Shown here: positions 56,077 to 64,000 of the stretch, one piece after another
How the letters are laid out: each line of letters begins with the position of its first letter
Position numbering within the stretch: the first letter of the stretch is position 1
Assembly (NCBI GenBank): GCA_030411725.1
Contig: MU839827.1
Span: 4,843,027 to 4,907,026 of the forward strand
Direction: 5' to 3'
Source: Echria macrotheca
Taxonomy: Eukaryota > Ascomycota > Sordariomycetes > Sordariales > Schizotheciaceae
DNA: 64,000 nt
Translations under genes and position numbers: made by a program
The notes under the pieces: model-generated
Seen by the model: the letters and a program-made list of their open reading frames with translations, nothing else
The model's database searches: none
Told to the model about the DNA's origin: nothing

Positions 56077-57538
56077 ATGGAGGATTTCGAGTCGGCCCTT
56101 GGAAGGGCCAGCGCCAATGCCCCGAGCTTCATCCCTGAGGCCTTGTCTTTCGAGAGAATCATCAAGAACGAAACAGCAGTCGTCAGTAACAGCAGCAAAA
56201 AACGCATGAAAGAGGAGATGGGTTTTGCTAACCAAGTGTCTAGCCCTGTTCGTTGAATGATTTCATGGACTATTTGGTCTATGTCGAACATCAAGCCGAG
56301 GATCTCCAGTTCTTCTTGTGGTACTACAACTTCATTCCGAGATGGAACGCCTTGATGCCGCGCCAAAAGTCGCTGTCGCCGCCGTGGGACCCAGCCAAGG
56401 CGAAAGGTCCGAGGTCCCGCTTCCTCGCATACCGCCACCAGCGAGCCCGAAGCGAGAAGATGAACAAGGTTCTGTCCATTTTGAACAAGGAGACGGATAC
56501 CAAGGAAGAGGAGGAACTGCCGTTCAAGTGCCCCCCGGTAAAAACCAGCTTCTCACCCGACGACGACTTCGCTCGACCAGGGACACCACCACCTCGTCCC
56601 GTCGAGCCGCCCAAGCCAGATTGGTGTAAGTGTTCCCACTGGCTTGCCGCTGGATACCCACTAACATCCCTTAAGTTACGGTCCAGCCGTTCCGGAACGA
56701 GTACTGTGGCATTGTCAAGCACTACATTGTTGAGAACTCGCCGCGTGCCCTCAACTTGAGCAAGGAAGATCGCGAATGGTGTCTCCAAGCGGCGCCAAAT
56801 ACAACGCACCCCTCAGCGCTGCTACCTGCGTTCCTTGCGGTCGAAGAGAACCTCCGATCGAAGCTGTATCCCAACTTTATCCGATGGACCCGTTCCAACA
56901 GCAACCCGTCGAGCATGATCTTCTTGCGTGTAGTCGGCACCGTGCTGTTCCTCCTCGGCGCGGGCCTCGATGTTGTCTTAATCCTCTCACGGCAGAGTAA
57001 CTTTCTTCGTATCCTTTGTCTCGTCTTCTGGTGGCCTGGGTTTACGATCTTCATGGCAGCGTGCAAGAATGTCTGCCTCCTACTCCACCAACGGGATGTG
57101 CGCGAGCTACGACCGTGGGAGATTTACCCCTCGGATCCCGAAACGGCCACAGCTACCAATGATGCCAAGGCACTCTCCCCGATCTCGCCGGTCGATAAAG
57201 AAGATTCGGTGGACGGATTTCGTTTTGTGGCTGGGCATTCGCGAAAGAACACGGGCGACAGCGCTCTCAGCTCGGCTGGCTCGGATCCGCTGCGCAAGCC
57301 AAGTATGCGCACATTTGGCCCCAAGAACGACTACAATGACGAGAGGTGGTACCAACTCTACAGCAAGCGGAGGATTTGGTCCAAAGTCCTGGACAAGACG
57401 ACGCCAGTCCAGAACCAAACCCTACGACAGATGCAAGACCGCACGGTCTTCCTTGCCGTCGTGTGGGGTGGCTTGGTGTCAGCCTCCCTGACTGTTGGGT
57501 CTCTGCTTGTTCCATCCGTTGGCATTATTATAATGTAA
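56077..57538 (+). CDS. Rax1-like protein: RGS domain with three membrane segments
   Basis: Exons 56077-56181, 56244-56625 and 56676-57538 encode 449 residues. The first donor is GTCAGT; GTCGTC three bases earlier is the alternative and would drop one Val. The RGS-like fold spans about residues 20-220: PEALSFERIIKNETA, CSLNDFMDYLVYVEHQAEDLQFFLWYY, and after a Pro-rich insert FTVQPFRNEYCGIVKHYIVENSPRALNLS and LFPAFLAVEENLRSKLYPNFIRW-like sequence. Three hydrophobic segments follow: MIFLRVVGTVLFLLGAGLDV, FLRILCLVFWWPGFTIFMAA and TVFLAVVWGGLVSASLTVGS, the last at the C-terminus. This is the architecture of yeast Rax1, a bipolar bud-site landmark, and of membrane-anchored fungal RGS proteins; a role in polarity or G-protein signalling is likely. 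Confidence 0.82.
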
Positions 57539-58564
57539 ATACCTGACAAGGTCAGGGGTTGATGTGGTGTTTGGGGCCTTGTACTGCTGTGTATGAAGAC
57601 GGGTTTGGAGTTATGTGGGGGACAGGATATCCTTTTTTCATGCTGACGACGTGTTTAACGCTGATACGGGTTCAGGGTGATGTATCGATAATGAATCACA
57701 GGGTTATTCCGCAGTTGTTGACCGTGCTGGACAATGCATCACATACCTGATAGTGTTGTTGACCCGCCATGTCGCCAGCCAAGCCCGGTATTACACATAC
57801 CCGTCCGAGCAATCATTTCATTGAAAACGCCGATGAATTCGCGCCTTCCTGAAGTTCCTGTGCTGAGTAGCCGCAAGGCCCAAAGGATTGACTGGGCCGG
57901 TGCGGATCCTTTTTCAGGTCCGAGGTGCACCGGATACCCCTCGTATTGGTCAGCTCCCAATCTTACCGAATCCCACGGGGGGTTTGTTAGTCCCGCTCCG
58001 GCGGTCGAACCCTGGTCCCGATCTTGCGTTCCAGGTTGGCACCCGGGGCGATTGTGATCTGACAGGACGGACGGCCGAACCTCTCCCGCAGAATGGATTT
58101 GCTTCTCAGCGAATGGCGATTCTCAGTCATCCGAAGAATGACAAGCTGGTTGTTAAAGCTTTGGTTTGGACTCACCTCGATAGAGGACCATCTTACATAT
58201 CAGGCCCCATATTACCTTGCATCGGCTTGAAGTTTGCCATGAAATTCGGGCCACCAAAGACACATAACCTGCATATGGTGGCTTGAGAGTTACGAATGGT
58301 TGACCCGGTTCCGGTGGCTGATTCGTTTCGCCGTGTCGGGGGAAGCCACGACACCCGATCTGTTCGGAGATCATGCGGCCGTGCCGGAGTTAAGAAGGGT
58401 CGGCAGCAAAAACCGAGCCTTGTTATACGATACACTCCGTGATTGCTGTTTTTCTGCCATGGAAACTACCTGGTTACAACCCAACACGCAGCACTAAACT
58501 CATTCGTAACGGGCAAGCGTTGAGCAGCAGTCGACAAACCCCTCTGGCATTCTCTACAGACAGT
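57539..58564. other. 1.0-kb intergenic region
   Basis: No credible gene. A GGTTCGACC sequence on the minus strand near 58012 resembles a tRNA B box but no cloverleaf can be drawn. Confidence 0.35.
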
Positions 58565-60380
58565 ATGAGCGAGTCGCCTCCAGCCAAAGTCCTCCCCGGG
58601 GATACCACCGATGCCGAGTCAACCTACAAGCCGCTGAGCATAGTAACGCCGGAGGGGGAGCGGCAAGTTGTCGAGGAGGTCGAACAGGAGAAGTCCACCG
58701 AGACGACCGCGGAGGAGGCGGTGCACCAGGATGGGCTCAAGTTGGTTCTTCTCGTTTCGGCATCCATTATTGCCGTCTTCCTCATTGCACTCGATCAGGT
58801 ATGGCCCATGTTACGAGTCCATTCCAGATGTGTTGGAGGCTAATCAGCGAGTCACATAATGCAGACTATCGTTGGCACGGCGATTCCGAAAATCACAGAC
58901 GAGTTCCACGGGCTCAGCGACATCTCGTGGTATGCAGCAGCTTATTTCATGACATTCGGCGGCACGCAAACGTCTGCCGGGAAACTGTACAAATATTTCG
59001 ACCTGAAATGGACCTTCCTCATGGCCATGCTGGTTTTTGAGGTCGGCAGTTTAATATGCGGTGTGGCGCAAAACTCCAAAACATTGATCGTCGGTCGAGC
59101 CATCGCGGGACTGGGCGGCGCCGGCCTGTCCGTGGGAGGGAACAGCATCGTTGCCCTGGTCGTCCCGCCTGTCAAGCGGCCCATCGTCATGGGCATGATC
59201 GGGATGACTTACACCATCTCGGCTGTCCTCGGGCCCATCCTGGGCGGAGTATTTACCGACCGCGTGACGTGGCGTTGGTGCTTCTACATCAACCTTCCGA
59301 TCGGAGCGGCTGCGGCACTCGCCGTTTTCATCTTTTTCCAGCTCCCCGAGTCCCTGAAACCACCCAAGATACCACTGGGACAGAAGCTCCTGCACGTGGA
59401 TCCCGTCGGCATTGTCCTCGTGATGGGGGCTATCACTTGCTTCATCTTAGCTCTGCAATATGGTGGGGATACTCATCCGTGGAACAGCAGCGTTGTCATC
59501 GGCCTCTTGGTGGGCTGTGTTCTGTTGATCGCGGCTGTCGTACTGTGGGAGATGTGGCTCGGCGACTATGCCATGATGACGCCTCGCCTGTACACGCGCT
59601 TCGTTTGGGTCCCGGCTGCCTTCCAGTTCTTCTTTCTTGGGTCTTATCTCACCTTGCTGTACTACCTCCCGATCTATTTCCAGAGCATTCTGGGAGCGAG
59701 CCCGATTCTCTCGGGTGTCTACAATCTTCCGCTCATGGTTCCCGCGGCCATCTTTGCGCTCGCTGGCGGTATTGTGGTGGCCAAAACTGGCCGGGCAGGG
59801 CCCGTCATGTTCGCATCGGCATTGCTAGCCACAGTAGCAGTGGGTTTGCTCCTTACCCTGGACATCGGCTCATCGACCGGTAAATGGGCGGGCTACCAGG
59901 TTTTCCTCGGAGCCACGATGGCTTTCGGCATCGTTCATGGCGTCACTATCGCTCAGGCCCATGCGACCCCGGCCGATATTGCTTCCGTTACCTCAAATGT
60001 TCTTTGTAGGTTTACATACTGCCTTGCCAGACATCGGGTACCTGTGCTAACCACTTTTTACAGTTTGGCAGGTGGTAGGGGGTGCGTTCAGCACGTCAGC
60101 CGGACAGTCTGCCTTTCTCAACCAACTTCTTCTGACACTCCCTAAGACCGCTCCTGAGGTGAATCCTCGATTGGTGGTTCTTACCGGCGCGTCTGAGCTG
60201 CACAACGTCTTCACCCCTGATGTGCTTCCCGGGGTTCTCGAAGCGTACATGAAAGGTATAACGGCCGCGTTTGGAGTGGCCACGGCGTTCTCTGGGGTTG
60301 CGTTCCTATTTTCATTGCTCCTGCCGATGGACAAACTCCCAACTCACAAGACGGACGAGGTGCCTGCGGCCATCGCTTAG
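58565..60380 (+). CDS. MFS drug/toxin efflux transporter, 14-helix DHA2 type
   Basis: Exons 58565-58798, 58865-60005 and 60064-60380 encode 563 residues. An acidic cytosolic N-terminus of about 55 residues is followed by helix 1 (LKLVLLVSASIIAVFLIALDQTIVGTAIPKI), motif A-like KYFDLKWTFLM, GRAIAGLGGAGLSVGGNSIV, and the antiporter motif C in helix 5 (TYTISAVLGPILGGVFTD) with RWCFYINLPIG after it. About 14 helices can be traced. These are the marks of DHA2 proton antiporters such as those exporting fungal toxins and antifungals. The join at 60005/60064 restores SNVLFWQVVGGAFSTSAGQ. No biosynthetic cluster genes are nearby, so self-resistance to a locally made product is not supported. It converges on the chitosanase. 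Confidence 0.88.
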
Positions 60381-60759
60381 AGAACCCCTACCACTCGATT
60401 TCGCATCGCCAGCGTTTGAACAACGGACACCTACCTTCTCCTCTCTTTTGTAAACTAGAAGTCAAAGATATTAATAAGAGCCGCACTCGGCCCCAACAAA
60501 AGACACGTAGAATCGAAGCAACGCATCAGCAGCCCAACCTAGTCAGGACACGGACATGTAGTGTTACTGGGAACTCGCAACGCAATGTATCACTGCGCGC
60601 GGGACGAAGCAGGCACTTGTGTTGGACCAACTCATAATGAATTGTATTGGCAATGGCCGGGATCGCTCGGCCGAATCCGCGAAAATCATGTCGCGGTATA
60701 TACCGCGGGGTGGGGTCCTCGTGGTGGCCATTGGCGACGCACTTGACTTGCGCTTGCCG
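60381..60759. other. Convergent intergenic region
   Basis: 379 bases between the stop codons of the efflux transporter and the chitosanase. No gene; it must hold both 3' ends. Confidence 0.4.
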
Positions 60760-61753
60760 TCAGCCCATGGCGCAAACACGGTTCACACAGGCCAGGACAT
60801 CGGAGCAGTCGTCGTTACTCGAGCAGGCGGCTCCTGCGCAATGGCCCGGCCACTCACAGTTTCCGTCAACCTCACCATCACCCCCACTGCCATCCCCGCC
60901 CTCTGATTGGCTGCCGTGGTCTGCTGGGGGCCAGCCCCCTTGGCCTCCTCCTTGAGCGCCTCGACCAATCTGGGCGACGAGCGAGTCCCCCAAACTCTCG
61001 ATGCTCTTTTGGAAGTCGGCACAATTTCGGGCAGCCCAATTTGCACCGTCAGCCCCCGGAACGGCCTTCGAGCCAGCGAAGGCGATATACAGCACGTCGT
61101 TCTGGTCATGTCCGCTGTTTCCGTTGACTGTTTTGCCAAAACACGCAGTGGCGAGCGAGATGGACGCCTCACCCACCACTGGATGATCACCGTCATCTCC
61201 GTTGGTGTCCCCCCAGACGCCATATACCAACTGATCCCCGCACACCACTGCCATGACGCTCAGGGGCTCGATGCCGTATTGTTGCGGATCGAAAGACTCC
61301 CAGCCCGGTTTCGAGCCTGTGTTGCCGAAAACAACATATGGGTGAACATTGGCGTTGAGGTCGCGGATACCCTTTCCATACTGTCGCACAGTCTGCTGGA
61401 ACGCCGTGATGGACTGTGTGTCGGTGCTGGCACCACACCGGCCGTCATCGGCTGATCCGCCCTGGGCGCCATCGCAGTCGATGTCCATATTTGCTTTGAT
61501 GTACACGATCCCGTCATCGGCAAGGTGGTCTCCGCAGTACGAAAAACCTATATTGGTTAGATAGGGCTTTGTTGGCACTGTGGAGATGCTCATACGTACT
61601 CGGTGAGCCACCATCGGTGCTCCAAAACCCGCTGGCGAGCTTATTAGAGCAGGTGGTCAGGGTGTTGTAGAAGTTTCGAAGATTTTGAGGAACTTGGCGG
61701 GCGGTGGCCGCACACGAGATGAACAAGAAAACAAACAAAACCGAGATCTCCAT
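60760..61753 (-). CDS. GH75 endo-chitosanase with C-terminal Cys-rich module
   Basis: Exons 61753-61600 and 61547-60760 encode 313 residues. A signal peptide (VLFVFLFISCAATARQVP) leads into the GH75 domain: RNFYNTLTTCSNKLASGFW, then across the 52-nt intron GSPSFSYCGDHLADDGIVYIK, NMDIDCDGAQGGSADDGRCG, DLNANVHPYVVFGN, and the catalytic region VYGVWGDTNGDDG (Asp) with VVGEASISLATACFG (Glu). Both acidic catalytic residues are present, so it should cut chitosan outside the cell. A Gly/Asp-rich linker joins a small module with six cysteines (CEWPGHCAGAACSSNDDCSD), which recurs on other secreted fungal hydrolases and may help binding. Together with the chitin deacetylase at 21-23 kb it could work on deacetylated chitin. 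TATA box at 61852. Confidence 0.9.
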
Positions 61754-62100
61754 GCTGAAACGAGTGTCTGAAAATGAGTGGACGCGTCACAATGGCACCG
61801 AAGGCTTTGCATCTTGCCCGATCATGGAGAACGGGATCCACGCCGGCCAGTCTTATAGTTGAGAGCGCTGCCCAGGGCCGGGGTCTAGAATGGTCTGTAA
61901 ATTTCGTCCGGACAATATGAAACATCCCAACCCGGTCCAATCGCCCAATGTCATCCCACCCCGATATTTGACTAGGAACAGGCCCGCAGGGAGAGTCGGA
62001 GCAGTGGTAGTTGGCTGCGCGGCTACCTTCGGAATAGGGTCAGTGCTGGCCTTGCTCTGGTGAACGTGCCATTATGGGCAAATCCGTTATGACTTATGAC
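61754..62100. other. Chitosanase promoter and transition to AT-rich DNA
   Basis: Normal-GC sequence upstream of the chitosanase; after about 62,100 the base composition changes abruptly. Confidence 0.5.
61852..61857 (-). promoter_or_regulatory. TATA box of the chitosanase gene
   Basis: TATAAG on the minus strand, 99-104 bases upstream of the ATG at 61753. Confidence 0.45.
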
Positions 62101-62495
62101 ATGGGTATCAGACAGAATCTTTATTTTGCTAGAAACGATTACGGTAAAGCATACGTACCATTTTTGCAAACCCTAAATACAGGTAGTTTCGACAATCACC
62201 TAACCTACCCCGAAGGTGCGTTACTTTAAGCGATCAAACAATTTCTTGTTAATTATAGTTAACGTAACCGCTTAGCTGCTGCTGTATTTACCAGAAAGAG
62301 TTTAAAAAAGGGACAAGGGAAAAAAACCCGGGTATCTAGCATATTAACCACAAGGACATATCGCCCTAATTATCGGGCTTCCTCTATTACGGAGTACCTC
62401 CTATATAACTATATTAACTTACCTACGGACTTAGCACGCTAAAGTATTTAAGCGGTAGCCGATTCTAATTAGGATTATACCTAACCTCTACTTTA

Positions 62496-62520
62496 TAACG
62501 AAGTTAGGCTAACTTCGTTA
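62496..62520. repeat. 12-bp perfect inverted repeat
   Basis: Arms TAACGAAGTTAG and CTAACTTCGTTA are exact reverse complements around a single G. Related TTAACTTCGTTAA sequence recurs 35 bases downstream, so it may be part of the terminal repeats of a small element. Confidence 0.65.
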
Positions 62521-62549
62521 AAAAATGTATAGCCCCACATATATATAGG

Positions 62550-62590
62550 GGGGTTAACTTCGTTAATTTTTAAGGGGTTAACTTTATTAA
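62550..62590 (+). repeat. Pair of 17-bp direct repeats differing by C-to-T and G-to-A
   Basis: GGGGTTAACTTCGTTAA at 62550-62566 and GGGGTTAACTTTATTAA at 62574-62590 differ only where CG has become TA, as expected from RIP-type transitions on both strands. Confidence 0.65.
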
Positions 62591-64000
62591 CCTTTTATGT
62601 ACTAAAACTTACAAAAAGCGTATAGTTGGAATCCTTAGATCTAGGACTTTTTACTTGTATAATTACCGTTTAATAGGACTACTTAGGAGCCAGATATAAA
62701 GGTTGGAAAATTTAGGGTAGTTTCTGGAGGGGTAAGGAGCTAAAAGCTAACCTGGCTAATTAGAGCCTTCCAGTTAGGTATAAACCACATGAGCGCACGA
62801 GCCAGCCTTCCAACGCTCAGGCCAGTTTTCTAAAGTATAAACTAACCTTCCATACACATATAAACTAGCCAGTATAAGCCAGCTAAATGGAAAGGATTAA
62901 TATAACGGATTATAGTCGGTATAGTAACTGGATGTATAGTAAAAGATAATAACTGTTGCTATAACCGGCGCCGTAACTAGTTCTATAACTAACCCCGGAT
63001 CTCTCTTACAGAGCAAAGTTAGTTGATTTAAGCCGTTTATACGATCTTTTACCTGTTATTGTTAATTAGTTTCTATTATAAAGCCTTATAACTATTAAGT
63101 TAACGTACGGTAAATGTTGAAATTTAATAATAAGTAGATTTATATATTATTTAATATTATAAATCCGTTTACCCTATTGCTAAAGTATAAGTTTTTAATT
63201 TGTAAATTTTATAGGTATGGGGTTATTATAGAAGAGGTTAAGGGTTATTTTAAAGGTAAGTATAAAGATATAAGGGTTTTGGAATATAAGGTTATTATTA
63301 AAAGTATTAATAATAAGGTATTATATAGCTATAGAATTAAAAGGATTTTGATGGTTTTTATTTTTTTGTTAATTTGGTTTTGGTTTTTCTGGATTTAGAA
63401 GGGCTATATAATAATAGTTTAAAGTATTTTAACTATAATTATATTATACGTTAGGTAAAAAAGCTTACCCTTATATTATATATAAAAAATTAATAGTTTA
63501 ATAGCATTAAATTATTTAAAAATACTGTTGTATAACCTATAACTGGAAAAACCCTAGGGGTAAAGGGGGTAATACGAAATTTAGGATAGGGTATTTACTA
63601 CTAGATTTATAGCGTTTTAGTGTTTTTTGTTAGTGTTTTTTTTTACCTGGTTTTAAGCTTTATGGTTAGTTTGAGGTTATAGTTAATTAATTAAGTTTTG
63701 ATAATGATTTAGGATTTAGATTGTTAGTTGATAATTATTTGGTTTTTAAATAAACGAAAAAAAGGTTTAAAAAGTTGGAAAACCATATAATTAGTAGTAA
63801 AAATAATAAAAGTAGTATAAAAATAAATTTTTGGGTTTGGAGGGTGTTTTAGGTTATTTACTTTTTCGGTTATAAGATAGCTTATTTTTGAAAGATGATT
63901 TTATTAGATCCGGCTTTTAGCTGGTTTATTAAAGGAGATTTAGATAATAATATAGGGTTTTAAATCTTATTGTTAATTACTATAGGGGTTTTAGATTAGG

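Larger units (their letters stand above)
62100..64000. repeat. AT-rich, RIP-like relic DNA
   Basis: From about 62,100 the DNA becomes strongly AT-rich and full of TA dinucleotides, with no gene. From about 63,100 the plus strand is almost free of C: in the last 400 bases I counted 17 C against 78 G. This is what repeat-induced point mutation (C to T on one strand) leaves in ascomycetes, so the tract is probably an old transposon or other repeat. The one longer frame, 63177-63398, is Ile/Lys/Phe/Tyr-rich and is a product of composition, not a gene. The tract continues past the window. Confidence 0.75.

Noticed and set aside
57990..58070. tRNA-like B box GGTTCGACC on the minus strand
   Set aside because: The flanking bases cannot form a T stem or an acceptor stem, so no cloverleaf exists.
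38390..60380. Secondary-metabolite gene cluster (LaeA-like protein, oxygenase, efflux pump)
   Set aside because: No polyketide, peptide or terpene synthase is present; the genes are spread over 22 kb among unrelated genes and belong to large generic families.
62100..64000. Telomere or centromere
   Set aside because: No TTAGGG-type arrays; the AT-rich, C-poor texture is explained by RIP of a repeat, and a centromeric position cannot be judged from 1.9 kb.

Overview
The window looks like nuclear DNA of a filamentous ascomycete (Pezizomycotina, most likely Sordariomycetes). Reasons: intron-split genes with short introns (about 49-64 nt is typical here) that have GTRNGT-type donors and CTAAC/CTGAC branch sites; a HET-domain gene; a psi-factor type dioxygenase-P450; GH75 chitosanase; LaeA-like methyltransferase; chitin-active secreted enzymes; and an AT-rich, cytosine-depleted tract at the right end that looks like a repeat destroyed by RIP. 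No PKS or NRPS core gene is present and I could not support any tRNA or rRNA gene. The species cannot be named from the sequence alone.

Layout. 1-1.7 kb: two divergent paralogs of a His/Glu-rich fungal 'allergen'-type hydrophilic family (the left one runs off the window). 2.0-3.2 kb: decayed Hsp70-like gene. 3.4-9.5 kb: Rds1-like secreted ferritin-fold protein, histidine-phosphatase and sugar transporter. 9.9-20.2 kb: HET-domain protein, SET-domain protein, and a 1,691-residue GHKL-ATPase with a C-terminal NO VEIN/DUF3883-like nuclease-fold domain. 21.3-22.8 kb: chitin deacetylase with two chitin-binding modules. 24.8-32 kb: GNAT acetyltransferase, then a divergent pair made of an uncharacterised C-terminal-TM protein and a very long ORF joining a trypsin-like domain to an amino-acid permease. 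33.3-37.3 kb: allantoate-type MFS transporter and DUF2235 hydrolase. 38.4-44.3 kb: fatty-acid dioxygenase-P450 fusion and a secreted protein made of ten Cys-rich repeats. 44.6-54.3 kb: LaeA-like methyltransferase, second GNAT, secreted Gly-rich protein, small secreted Cys protein, and an N/Y/P/Q-rich protein with a Lys/Ser tail. 56-61.8 kb: Rax1-like RGS-TM protein, DHA2-type MFS drug transporter and GH75 chitosanase. 62-64 kb: AT-rich RIP-like relic.

Functional links: chitin deacetylase and chitosanase could act in sequence on chitin, though they lie 38 kb apart. Several genes (HET, GHKL/DUF3883, Hsp70 relic, protease-like/permease fusion with its divergent neighbour) belong to lineage-variable fungal families often tied to non-self recognition or of unknown role. 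Exon joins below were worked out by hand from splice motifs and reading frame; each was checked to keep frame, but none is supported by transcripts.
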